Of a stretch of DNA of 64,000 bases, positions 47,936 through 60,141 are shown piece after piece. The DNA comes from Nyssa sinensis. Lineage: Eukaryota; Streptophyta; Magnoliopsida; Cornales; Nyssaceae. Position numbers and translations under genes: made by a program. Location of the stretch: contig CM018051.1 in assembly GCA_008638375.1 (NCBI GenBank), positions 35,189,740 through 35,253,739 on the forward strand, read 5' to 3'. The notes under the pieces are model-generated. The model was given only the letters and a program-made list of their open reading frames with translations, did no database searches and had not been told where the DNA came from. Each line of letters opens with the position of its first letter. Position 1 is the first letter of the stretch.

Positions 47936-50900
47936 ACATAAGAAAATATATATATGTATAAATATATATGCATAAAGGTGTGAATAGTGTGTGCAAGTGG
48001 GTGTGTGTGTCGGCAGTGTGTGTGTGTGTGTTGTAATATATATATACATATATATATATATATATTATATACAAAATATCCTACAAAAGCCACAAGTGGG
48101 CTGATTTGAGAGGAGAGTTATGAGATGGGAAAGGAAGCAGGAAATGCAGGCTAAGGTAGGGCTATGGAGTCATGTAGAGAGAGAGAGAGAATGGAGGAGA
48201 GAGAGAGGTCGGCTACTTTTTCTTTAAAAACCAAAACATGCAAAACATGTTGTTCTCTTACGAAAGAAATCAAAAGGAGATAAACTAAGGAGAATAGAGG
48301 AAGAGTCGGAAGTAGAATAAGAGAGAAATCACTGTAAACAGGTAAAGTTTCAAATTTTTACATTTTTCTCTCTCTAAGATTTTGAGCATGATAGGAACTG
48401 TTTTGAGTTTGTTATGCACGTATGATGTTTAATATATGTCTAAGACATGATTAGGCATGAAAATAGGTCATGAAAACAGTGAAAAACACCTAACCCACGA
48501 ACAACCGCCATTAAAAGACTTTGCTCAAGCAGGTCTGAACTGAGTTCCATCAAACTGGTTTTGGCTTACCAAAACTTCAAACAGAGACTAAGAGGGTTTT
48601 AAAAACCCTAATACGCGATCAAAAATCCCAACAAAAGCTTATCAATGCTTGACTTGCAAGTACGGGTTCAAAACCCCAACCTCACAAGCTTACTTTTAAA
48701 CCTATTTTTTCGAATGGGAAATGAAACTCCATGAAGTAGGGATCACAACAGAACCAACCTTGGGTTATTTGGCTAAAAAATGAGCATTTACGACACATGT
48801 ACAAGTTTGAATTCTCAAACCCAAAACCGAGCACATGAACCAGTTTTAATTCCTCAAACGAATGCCAAATGAATTGTTTATATCCTAGAAACGTTCTTGG
48901 TTAAAAACAGTCAAGAGCTCTCGAGCCAAACTCCACGAAAATGGAGGTTTTTAGTTTCGAAAATTAGGGCAACAGTGGGGCTCAAATGAAGAAGGTGACA
49001 GTGAGTCAACTCGGTTTTAAAAACCAGGTTGAGTTGACTCGGGACACGTGTTAAAAGACGGAAGGGCCACCGCATTAAGTGGGACGACGCCGTTTTGAGC
49101 TATGTTTTAAAATATAAAACATTAGGGCTGACGTCATCATGACGTCAGCATCACGCAATGAACCGTGTAAACTGGACCGGTTCACTTGAAAAGGGACTGA
49201 ACCAACTGGTTCAGACCAGAATTTTTGGTATTTAGAAATTGACCCCCAACTGTTTTACGGATTTACACTGTGGCCCAATTTTTGAAAAAATTATACAAAT
49301 ACGCCCTTGGAAAAATAATAAAATAATTTATTAAATAAGTAAAATTAATAAATTACCCTTGAGTCACAAATAAGTCAAACAAAGTCCAAATCAAGCATAT
49401 GAACAGCGTATCCTTACTATTTCAGATATTCTGGGACTGATGGTAAGATCTGTTTTACGAGACGGGGCCCGAAAAATAAAGACAAGTAAAGGGGTAAAAA
49501 GACCAAAATACCCCTAGTACCCCTAAAGCCAAAATAAAACCAGAGAAGGTCTAAATTGACTTTCTTTGACATCCCGGACTCAATAATGAAGTCCAAATTA
49601 TGAAACGAAGTACGGAAAAATGTGACACGTAAAACGATAAAAGGACCATTTTGCCCTTTTACATGCAAGAGGCCAAATAAACTTTTAAGAAAGCCTAAAC
49701 CGACTTTCTTCGACACTCCGGACTCAATGGTACAGTCTATTCGATCGAAAGAAATGTCTAAAATAAAAAGACATAAAATTTGATGAATAGCATCTGTCAG
49801 ATGACTATAAATTAGAGTAATGCCAAAGTACTAATACTAAGGCGTGTACGAGAAATGAAATACGAAAAGACACGACACGTAAACATGTCAAATAAATAAC
49901 TTTAATTCAAAGTTAATGGAGCTACCAAAAGAGTATAAATTGAAATAAATTCAATTTCTAACACATTAAATTGTGTCATAGGTTAAGAATACGAGTTACG
50001 TTAAGTACATATGAATTTATAAAATCATTTTAGGATCTAATACGATTTAAGCATAAGTGAAAGAATATCGAGATGATATTACAATGAATGTGAAGTTGAT
50101 GAGATGTTTATGAATTGTTCTTAGGAACTACAAGGAAAGTGGGAAAGCGCATTATTAGCACTAACCCTAAAGGACCAAGGTGAGTAACCCTGTGTTTAAA
50201 TTGGAGATTTAACTCCATGGATTTGAAAAGGGTTTTAAGTTCAAAGATATGAAGTATTTGAAGTTTCAAATTCAGTATTTACATGATTCAGTTTTAAATT
50301 GTTTCTATCTTTATAAACTCTATTATGACATGCTTAGTGAATGGTTTCTATCATAGTTTTCTTAAAACATATTTCAGCATGTCTAAAGTTTTAAATGCCA
50401 AATTATGTAAAGTGTTCTGAATTTGTTATATCAAATGTGTTAAAGAACTTATTATGAAATTATGTACATGATGTTTTAAATGTTCATGAGAAGTACCTAT
50501 TTGAAGAACCCTATTTGTTCTGTTAGGGAGTGAGTATAAGTCCTACCTGTTAGGGACTAGGCAGCTGCTCTTGATCAGTTCAGTTGGGTTAAAGTTTTAC
50601 AAGATAAACGGTACTAGGTACCACCCCCTATGATGGTTGACATCCTTCGGGATTCAACAGTAAATGCCCGGTAGCAGGATCTAATCCCCCAGGCAAATGA
50701 GATCGACAGTATTGGCAGTAAAATGGGAGTCTGGTTCGAAACAGATTCCACCTAATTAAAGAGAAAAGATGACAAAGTGATTTTGAAAATGAAGCAGGTT
50801 TTACCCTCATTTTCACAATACATATTTATGTGTTTTAAAGTTTATATACTTTATCTGATGAAGTACGAGTTTAGCTTGAATACTTTAAATGTTTCAAAGC

Positions 50901-51692
50901 TATTTGTTTTATGAAATGCATATGTTTTGAGTTATATACTCTATTTGACGAAGTACGAGTTTAGCTTGAATACCTTAAATGTTTCAAAGCTATCTGTTTT
51001 ATGAAATGCATATGTTTTGAGTTATATACTTTATTTGACAAAGTATGAGTTTAGCCTGAATACTTTAAATGTTTCAAGGCTACATGTTTTAAGGAATGCA
51101 TATATTCTGTATTCAAAGTATACGAACAATTGGCGGTGATTATTTTACAAACTCATATGTACTAAACCACTGCTAATTGAAAACCCCATGACGAATACTG
51201 GAATTGCTCACAAGCTTAGATTAGCTTACCCGGACTTTGTTCGGACCCCCCTTTCAGGTGATTCACAACAGATAGGGTCTCGAGGATGATGCTGATGAGT
51301 CTAGCTGTTTTTGGGAAGATATGTTTAAGTAGTTTCTTTTGAGAAACCTATGAACTCTAGTAGTACATTTTGTATTAGTAGACAATGTAAGAATATGTAT
51401 TAAGCCCTCAGGGCAACCGAACATGTTTTGTATTAATGTTATAAGTCCTTAAGTTTTAGTTATACTCTGAATGTGTAACCATGTATGTTATGTATGGAGC
51501 GGCAGTACCGGACGGATGTGCGTAATTTAAAAATAAGAAAAGAAAAGAAAAAGTTTTTCACGCTTCCGCAAAACACATGTTGCATATCTATTCGATACCG
51601 CTGCCTATGTGAGCCTTCACCCAAGGGTCCCCGGGCCTGAGGGTGGCGGTCGCGATGCGAGATCCGCACATGATGGGTTTCGGGTTGTGACA
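47487..51692 (+). mobile_element. Solo LTR of an element B relative (4.2 kb)
   Basis: This 4206 bp copy starts TGTAATATCCCGACC and ends GGTTGTGACA. It aligns through most of the array LTRs, closely over the 3' half (for example the 13140-13560 and 14477-15048 equivalents) but clearly diverged over the first kilobase. Flanks GTTAT (47482-47486) and GTCAT (51693-51697) fit a 5 bp target duplication with one change. No PBS or purine tract adjoins it, so it is a solo LTR left by LTR-LTR recombination. It carries the four degenerate repeats and the 88 bp repeat block. TG and TA microsatellites lie near 47900-48070. Confidence 0.9.
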
Positions 51693-51697
51693 GTCAT

Positions 51698-52765
51698 AGA
51701 ACTTCATCTTAATTGGATTAGAACTATTGCTTGTGTAGAACAAGGCTTCAAGAAATATAGAGGAAGAAATATAAAAGAGAGAAAAGGATTATTGTTGCAG
51801 CATCTAGATTCTTAATTTTCCACATTTGATTATGATGTCGAACCCTTAATTATAGTGGCCCGTCGGTCTTATTTATAGGAAAAAAAGTATGAAGGTTTGA
51901 TCCAAGGGCTCACAATGAATCCTATGGATGAATAGCCAAGATTAATACTTAATGTCTAAGCAGATTAGATGTAGAAATTATTTTTTTCTGCTTGCACAAA
52001 TCTAGGGTCAATCCCTTGGAATAAGGAATGAAGGTAATTTAGCATGTATTTGGTGCACAAACATAGGCAAATCTCTTGGGATAAGAAAGGAAGGGGCATA
52101 AACAAGTATTTGGTGGACAAAACCTATATTTACTATATTGCTCCTAATTCGGTGAAGAATTTAGGGACAAGGAAATTAAAAAAAAATGCTACTAAGCCAT
52201 AAAAAAATAAAAATTGTTCCTAAGGACAAAAATTACCAAATGAACCCTATATGGATAAAATTACATGTATGCCCATAAATGACCAAAATAACAGATATGG
52301 AATAGGAATATTCTATAATTACCAAAGTGCTCTTCAAATGGCAAAATGACACTAATATTACAAAATTAATACCCAAAACTAGAAAATCTCTAGTATTTAC
52401 CAAAATGCCCATAGTGGATATAATGACCAAAATGCCCTTAAAGGTCTTAATGCGTCAAATGACCAAAATATCAAAAATGTCATCCATAGGCAAAATGAAA
52501 AAAATGTCCTCTATAGCCAAAATGTCCAAAATGTCCTTTATGAAAAAAATGACCAAAATCTCAAACATGCCCCCTACGAGCATAATGACCAAAATGTAAA
52601 AAATTCCCTCTATGGACATAATGATAAAAATGCCCTCTATGGGCAAAATGAGAAATTACTAAAACAACCCTAGATGGGAGATATTGTAGCAACTTACCAA
52701 AAATAAAAAAACCAGATTTATTCAATCAAGGGTCTTAAAATAAGATGTTTATAGATAGCCTCTCG
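51698..52765. repeat. LTR-like repeat, copy 2, right part
   Basis: This continues the repeat interrupted at 47486. It includes a TATTTATAGG TATA-like box near 51871, TCCAAGGGCTCA, and the TAATTCGGTGAAGAAT landmark near 52145. The right third is the CAAAATG minisatellite. The end near 52765 parallels the end of copy 1. Confidence 0.55.
52250..52680. repeat. CAAAATG-rich minisatellite
   Basis: An irregular array of CAAAATG.CC and ATG.CC.CTAT.GGC blocks with spacing of roughly 18-36 bp. It occupies the same relative place in copy 2 as the GAGTCC array does in copy 1. The open frame at 52327-52599 (MTKM.../ISKM...) is only a translation of the repeat. Confidence 0.75.
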
Positions 52766-52839
52766 TTGGTGGAGCTTGCAAGCAAGTGAACGTCAGCGCA
52801 AGAAAATGATGCCCATTTTGGGACTTTAATTATGGAATT

Positions 52840-55800
52840 TGTAATACCCTGACCCGGGTTAGTACGTATACCGAGGTAGACCGGGTCGCGTAGTTTACTA
52901 TCAGTTGTAACCCGAGCTGTTTAAACTCTATATTATTATATCATGTGTATTATACAGTTTTGGAATATAAATAGTGTCAATTATACAGTCAGTGCCGGGA
53001 CCATGCCTCGTAATACATGCACACATTTATTTCCATGCATGCGTACGTAAACATACACGCGAGGCTTATTTAATATGAGTGTATGTACGCGTGATTAGAA
53101 ACTAATATATATATATATATGAGTATATATATATGTACAAAGTAAGTATTTATATATGTATATATTTATGCAAAGTATAGTATATATGTGTATAGATATT
53201 GTAAAATAAGAAAAGAAAACAAAGCTGCCAAGCAGCAGCATGCACTAGCATGCAAATGGGGTGGAAAAACCCTAGTGTCGGCAGGTATGTGTGTGTTGGG
53301 GTATGTGTAGTGTGTGTTTTGTATATTATATATTATATATATATATATATATATACACACACAAATATCCTAAGCTAATAAAAGCAAAGAGAACAGTTAG
53401 CCGAAATCAGTAAAAAGAGAGTCAACAAAGAGAGGAAGAAAAGAAAAAGGAAAGAGAGAATGTAGAGAGAGAAAGAGGGCAGTTGAAGATTTTATATATA
53501 TACATATGCGTGAGGTAGAGAAAAACAAAATGGGAAACCAAGAAGCTAAGAAAATGTGAGCAATCTAGGAGATTTTAGAAGGATTCCTGAGGATCCAAAA
53601 AAAGAACTTAGAAGAATGAGGAGGTACGACCACTCAAAAAACTTCAGAAGAAGGTAAGCACTTAGTTTCTATTTCAAAATTTTAAAAGCATGAACTTTAT
53701 ATCTGAGTTAAGGGACTGATAGAGCATGAATTATGGAACAAAATGCAAAAAAAAATTAGTTAAAATGGTTAATAGATGAGGAAGTTATGGTGAGTTGCAG
53801 GTTTTTACCTAAGGTTCGGATTCTATGATTTGAACATCAAAACTGTGTTTGAACATTGGGAAAATATTTCCCTTAAGTGCAGAAATCAATTAGAACATGA
53901 AATGAGATAAAATAGTAGGAAAATGGGGTATAAAATGAAGATATTCAGTCGGTCAGAGCTGGCCGAAAAAGTGAAACCACCACTGAACTTCCCTTTTTTT
54001 TATGAAACTTGAAATCGAATTTATGGAAAAATAGTTATATGATGGTGACCTAGGGGGAGAAGGGAAAGGAATAGCATCAAATTTGGGGAAAATCTAGGTC
54101 AGAACAGTGGTCGAAGCCGGCGGGGATGACCGGCGTGTTGCAGGAGAAGAAAAAGACTGTTTGGGCTTAGGTTTGGGTCATAGGTCGGATCCGGGTCGGG
54201 ACCCGACCAAAACAAAAATGGATATGTCAAAATGGCGTAGTATTGGTTTAGGTTTAAAAGGGTTTTAAATTAAATTGGGAGTGTTTGGTGATAGGAGTGA
54301 GAAATTGAAATTGGGGAAAAAAAAAATAGGAATAGGGATATTCTATCCTTGTTCCAAAAATATCCACTGTTTGGTTAACCTTAGTTAGGATAGGGTTTTC
54401 TAAAATTGAAATTGGACCCAGAAGTTTTGGAAATTGTACTTGGGCCCTAAACTTTTAGTTATTATGAATGGACCCACAGAATAAAATAAATAATTAATTA
54501 ATTATTAATTTAATTAATTAAAAAATAAATAAAATTACCAAAATGCCCCTAAGTCAAAAAGTAGTCAAACGGACTCCGATTAAAATAAAAGAATAGTGAA
54601 TTTTTATTATTTCAAGCATTCCGGACTCAACCATAAAGTCCGATTTGCTTAAAGATGTCTCGAGAAGTAAGAACCCGTAAAAATGCAAAATGACCATTTT
54701 ACCCTTTTTAGTACAGAAGTCCTAATTGAATTCCGCAAAAGTCTAAACCGACTTTCTTTAATGTTCCGGACTTAATGGTAGAGTCTAATTTAGTAAAAGA
54801 GAAACCAATAGTAGAGAGGCATAAAATTTGATGAATAACATAAATTATAAAAAGGTAAACTGAGATATACTATCTATTGATGAATAGGAATTTCAAAGAG
54901 AAAGGAAGGGCGACTTGATTTTTTTGTGAAAGAACAGAAACGGTTTAAAAGGTAACTAAATGTCTGATCTCTACATGTGTTACATTCCTAGCCATGTCAA
55001 CAGATTTTCTTATATTATCTATTATACTCCATATATGCTAGAACATTTATTGAGTCCACAATGATATTGGTCTATCTTGTGGAAAGTGTTTATTGACTAT
55101 TATATCTCTTGATCATGATTTCTTTACACTCTGTACATAGGCCTCAAAGGGCAAGACTTACGATCTCAGCAGCCCAGCTTACATTGGCCTATAAAGGCAA
55201 CAGTTTCATTTCGCTGTTGAGATAGTGTTATTGCATTTGCTGTTTATGGGATTTAGCATGATCTCGATAAATTATATTGTAGTCGAATTTGTGCTCAGTC
55301 ACAAACTCCATCTGATGCTTACTAAACCAACGGGTCAAGAAAATGGAATCAAAAGTGGCAATTAAAAGACATTTAAAGTGGGATCTGCGAGGTGAGTACT
55401 GAACCAACGGGTTAGTGCTTGAAAAAGGGAACAAAATAATCTTAAGGGGTATGCCGAGCCCCAAGTTAAAGTGCATCCACATTTGTTGTTATCAGTATCT
55501 ATTATTGACTTTCATAGCTTAATCATATTATTTCATTATGAATGATCATGAGATTTCATAGCTTTTCATTGAGTGTATATAATTTGTACTTGAGACAACT
55601 CATGATTGTAGCAGTATAATATTGTTAGCAGAACATATTTCATTGCTTCATCATTTGAGTTCCTATCATCTGATATTGAGTTCTATATTTCTTGACTAGC
55701 TAGCATATTGCATTATCCTAGTTCTTTGTGTATTATGCTTTCTATATTGACCTATACACATGGCAGAGTAAAGGAGTATTACTTACTGAGTTTTCATAGC

Positions 55801-56175
55801 TCAAAATAGATACTACTTTTTGACTATTTCAGGCACAAAGATCGAGAATAGACAGTAGAGCCTGATAGCTAGAGGTGGATATTTCTTTTGAAGTTATAGT
55901 GTAATACATAATACAGACAGTCTTGTAGCTCTCCCATGTTATCCACGTCTTGGGGATAAACAGTTGTATTAAGAAGTTTTGTATTTCGCATTTTGAAAAC
56001 ATTAAATATATTACATCCAGCTGTTATTTATTTTATTGTTAAAAGTATTCTGCTATTTAGTTGTTGCATGTTAGTAGTATTGATTGTGTAGTAAGTTGAG
56101 ACCCTTAGTTCGACAACAGAATTGGATCGGGTGCGTGACACGAGATCCGTATAAGGTGGGTCTCGTGTCGTGATA
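52840..56175 (+). mobile_element. Solo LTR of a second element B relative (3.3 kb)
   Basis: 3336 bp starting TGTAATACCCTGACCCGGG and ending GTGTCGTGATA, flanked by a perfect GAATT duplication (52835-52839 and 56176-56180). The final base pair of the usual ...CA has become TA, a C-to-T change. It shares with element B the terminal GACCCGG/CCGGGTC stem, the GA-rich leader-like stretch, the CTCCGGACTCAA-type degenerate repeats (about 54540-54850) and the GTGGGTCTCGTGTCGTGA end. No PBS or tract follows. AT and AC microsatellites lie near 53330-53360. Confidence 0.88.
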
Positions 56176-56265
56176 GAATTGATATGGTCGGACTCATTCT
56201 ATATAAGATTCCTACGTACCACCCTGAGGTGAATCAGACCATACGTAGTTCATGAATGATGGCAA

Positions 56266-56545
56266 ATGAGACCGAAAAGGAATGCTATCCTAATAGGTTT
56301 TATGAAATTGTTTCCTCAAACACTTCACTTAAAAGGAAATTCGATCCTAATAAATCTTTTATGAGGTTACACCCCTTATGAGATGGGTAATCCTCCTAGA
56401 AAGAAATGCGATCCTAATAGGATTTATGAAATATTGCAATAGACGGCTTATCTGAAAGGAAGGCTATCTTGACAGATTTTTTGAAATGCTACGATAGATG
56501 GCATACCAAAAATGAAATGTGATCCTAATAGGTTTTGAGATTCAC
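56266..56545. repeat. Degenerate tandem repeat (~60-90 bp)
   Basis: About four to five imperfect copies sharing AAGGAAATGCGATCCTAATA followed by GGTTTTATGAAAT. The copies are well diverged. No coding potential. Confidence 0.6.
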
Positions 56546-56815
56546 TAATGATTTTAACTTTTGGGCCTATCATATTAGTGAAATAACTCAGATTGGGCCC
56601 ATTGAGAGGACCAACTCTTGTGTAACTTTATAGGGAAAAGTGGATTCATGTGCCATTCATTAGCCTCGAATGGAAGAATATGATCTCTTGGAATTTCAAT
56701 GTGATTGGTTTAAGAAAAATGAGACGAATCGGATAGTTTTGATCAAATTGCTTTAATTTTGTGATTGTAATGGATTCATGATGAATTTGTCAAGATACAC
56801 TACAAGAAAATTCAC

Positions 56816-57210
56816 TATTAGCGATGCCTGCGTGCGTCGCTAATAGTGGGATTTTCCGTCGCTAAAGCTCTTTAGTGACGCACAACGTGCGTCTCTAAAA
56901 GCATCGCAAATAATGGCGTCGCTAATAGTATTAGCGATGCACATCCCCTTGTGCGTCGCTAATGGTGACTCTTAGCGACGCCCAATGAGCGTCGCTAATA
57001 ATTGGGTACACGCGTCACAAAAACTACACAAGTACGCACTGAGCGTCGCTAAAGTCACCATTAGCGACGCTCAGTGTAAGGGTCGCTAAAAGTCACTATT
57101 AGCGACGCACACTGAGCGTCGCTAATAGTGATTTTCAACGACGCCCACACTAAGCATCGCTAATGGTGACTTTTAGCGACGCTCAGTGTGCGTCGCTAAT
57201 AGTTTTTTTT
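56816..57210. repeat. Left subterminal repeats of the CACTA element
   Basis: At least fourteen copies of TTAGCGACGC or its reverse complement GCGTCGCTAA. They mostly face each other in pairs around a short CACTGAG-type centre, so each pair forms a ~30 bp inverted repeat. Subterminal arrays of this sort bind the accessory transposition protein in En/Spm. Confidence 0.9.
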
Positions 57211-57639
57211 TAAAAAAAAAAAAAGAAAAAAACCCATATTTGCTTTGTTTTCTTTGTTGTTTCATTCTTGTTTAAACGTGTATCAATCATCCATCCTAAT
57301 ATACAATAAAACCCAAGCATTCTGAAATGAATATATTAAAAAAGAAAAATTAACAATTGTCTCCAAAAATGTACATTTGTAAAAGTACAATTTAACAATA
57401 AATAGAAAAATTAAAAATTGTCTCCAAAAATGTAATTACAGATGTCCATGAAAAAAAAAAAAACAAATAAAAATAACAAGTTCCGATGCAAAACATAAGG
57501 ACGGCCGGCAATAATCCCGATCAATCTGAAATAAAGATCAAATGATATATATTCGAACAATTATTAAATATATGTGAACATAGAATGTGAATAGATTTTT
57601 TTTTTTTTTGCATGCATCAATAGTAAGAATGTCATAAAG

Positions 57640-59050
57640 TAACATAAGTCTATTTTATCATTTTTGAGGTGTGTGATGGAGTTTCGGTGTATTTAGGCCG
57701 ATATCCGGCATTTTGGTCTATCAAAACCCCAAATGGGCCTTTTTGAAACTGAAACTTGCATAAGTTTCAAACTGAGTGTCGTAAGTTCGTGCAAGTTTAT
57801 TTTATCATTTTTGAGGTGTGTGATGGGGTTTCGGTGTAGTTAGGCCGATATCCGGCATTTTGGTCTGTCAAAACCCTAAAATTGGCCTTTTTTGGAGCTG
57901 AAACTTGTATAAGTTTCAAACCGGGCATCCGAACCGAGTGCCGTAAGTTTGTGCAAGTTTATTTTATCATTTTTGAGGTGTGTGATGGGGTTTTGGTGTA
58001 TTTAGGCCAACATCCAGCATTTTGGTCTGTCAAAACCCCAAAATGGGCCTTTTTGGAGCTGAAACTTGCATAAGTTTCAAACCGGGCATCCGAACCAAGT
58101 TTCGTAAATTCGTGCAAGTTTATTTTATCATTTTTGAGGTGTGTGATGGGGTTTCGGTGTAGTTAGGCCAATATCCAGCATTTTGGTCTGTCAAAACCAC
58201 AAAATGGGCCTTTTTGGAGCTGAAACTTGCATAAGTTTCAAACCGGGCATCCGAACCGAGTGCCGTAAGTCTGTGCAAGTTTATTTTATCATTTTTGAGG
58301 TGTGTGATGGGGTTTCGGTGTAGTTAGGCCAATATCCATCATTTTGGTCTGTCAAAACTCCAAAATGGGCCTTTTTGGAACTGAAACTTGTATACGTTTC
58401 AAAACTACAAAATGGGCCTTTTTAGAGCTGAAACTTGCATAAGTTTCAAACCGGGCATCCAAACTGAATTCCGTAAGTCTGTGCAAGTTTATTTTATCGT
58501 TTTTGAGGTGTGTGATCGGGTTTTGGTGTAGTTAGGCCGATATCCGGCATTTTGGTCTGTCAAAACCACAAAATGGGCCTTTTTAGAGCTGAAACTTGCA
58601 TAAATTTCAAACCGAGCATCCGAACCGAGTGCCGTAAGTTCGTGCAAGTTTATTTTATCATTCTTGAGGTGTGTGATGGGGTTTCAGTGTAGTTAGGCCG
58701 ATATCCAGCATTTTGGTCTGTCAAAACCCCAAAATGGGCCTTTTTAGAGCTGAAACTTGCATAAATTTCAAACCGAGCATCCGAACCGAGTGCCGTAAGT
58801 CCATGTAAGTTTATTTTATCATTTTTAAGGTGTGTGATGGGGTTTCGGTGTAGTTAGGCCGATATCCGGCATTTTGGTCTGTCAAAACCCCAAAATGGGC
58901 CTTTTTGGAGCTGAAACTTGTATAAGTTTCAAACCGGGCATCCGAACCAAGTGTCGTAAGTTCGTGCAAGTTTATTTTATCATTTTGAGGTGTGTGATAG
59001 GGTTTCATTGTAGTTAGGCCAATATTTGGCATTTTGGTCTGTCAAATGGT
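57640..59050. repeat. ~165 bp tandem repeat inside the CACTA element
   Basis: About nine copies of a 160-170 bp unit, recognisable by TTTATTTTATCATTTTTGAG and, further on, TAGGCCGATATCCGGCATTT and CAAAATGGGCCTTTTTGGAG. One unit (near 58385-58440) carries a partial internal duplication. TGAAACTTGCATAAGTTTCA is itself an inverted repeat and recurs in each unit. Open frames here (57882-58073, 58811-59032) merely translate the repeat. Confidence 0.92.
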
Positions 59051-59800
59051 GATAGGTCCATAAAAATCTATCATTGTAACTATAGCCACTAAAGAAACTG
59101 GTGGTGTCTCTCAAATGGTGATGAAAAAGTGGAAGGACATTTCTGAAAATCCTCAATTGATCCCAGAACAATTAGTTGTGGTGAAGGCTCTCATTTTCTT
59201 CAACAGCCACTTTCACAATCTTGTATTTTACCTTCAGATTTCAGATGGTATGTAAAGTGTATACCACAATAGTGCTGCTATTGCCATTGGATGCATAAGC
59301 ACACCCTCAACTCAACAAAGTCTTATCCCAATTATTCAAATTGGCTAAGTGTTTGACAATGTCCCAATTATATCTTGATTAGCTTCACCTTACCATATAG
59401 ATTATTCATCCCTTTGTTCAAATGTATGCGGTTAATGCATTCATATGATAAGTTCTCCAGATGGAATAGTGTTTAGATTTACAATCTACTTTTTCAACTT
59501 CTAATATTTATCCTACAAAATGCTTAACTCATTAACACATTCACGAAAGCAAAGAAAACAAATGATGATATAATTTATGGGGAAAATTTGAACTTCCTAA
59601 GAAAGATAAGGATGATCAAAGATATAACTCCCCATGGTCCTCAAGAGATATAACAGGCATTTGATCCATTGAAAGCTAGGCAATAGCAAGAGAGAATTTG
59701 CTTATTGGTTCTACTCACAAATAAATTTCATCATAAACTATAAGTAATGTTCATATTCATTTTTGAAAAAAAAAAAACAATTAATATGATAGTTCCTTTT
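59051..59800. other. Unassigned CACTA interior
   Basis: No feature I can name. A plus-strand stretch at 59094-59240 stays open for about 45 codons (containing MVMKKWKDISENPQ) and may be another captured fragment, but I cannot identify it. Confidence 0.3.
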
Positions 59801-59802
59801 AC

Positions 59803-60141
59803 CTGGAAGATTCTGCAGTAGTATCTGGGACACCATTGCATCTGCTTTCATGGTCATTTCTTTCATGCAATCTTATATATTTGTTGCACTGATGACAATA
59901 TTCTATCTGATTCCCACATACTTCCTGAATTACAAACGACAACAATTATACACTTCGAAAGTATAAGTTATACTTTCAAAATCATATCATTCACAGTCAC
60001 TACCTGATGCTCAAATAGATCAATCACAGGCAACGAAAACTCATAGTACTCGCATGTCACAATCCTTTGGGGGCAATTCTCACCTTTATGCACATCTAAA
60101 ATTTCACGTTCCATAGTCTCACTGCACAGTGAACAGGCTAC
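59803..60141 (-). pseudogene. Captured two-exon fragment of a TRAF-type zinc-finger protein gene
   Basis: Exon A (60141-60004, 46 codons, phase 0) follows an acceptor CCAG and encodes VACSLCSETMEREIL, then CPQRIVTCEYYEFSLP and IDLFEHQ. A 79 bp intron with GT...AG (60003-59925) leads to exon B (59924-59803, 40 codons plus two bases), which encodes EVCGNQIEYCHQCNKYIRL, a C-x2-C...H-x3-C finger. It ends at donor CCAG|GTAAAA. The pattern matches the tandem zinc fingers of plant TRAF-type zinc-finger-related proteins. The expected Cys in CEYCEF is Tyr here, so one finger has lost a ligand. The upstream fingers and C-terminal part are absent. Retention of the intron shows capture at DNA level. Confidence 0.85.

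Noticed and set aside
52327..52599. Met/Lys-rich 90-codon protein
   Set aside because: Pure translation of the CAAAATG minisatellite.
59803..60141. Functional TRAF-type zinc-finger gene
   Set aside because: Only two internal exons are present, a zinc ligand is replaced by Tyr, and the fragment lies inside a transposon.
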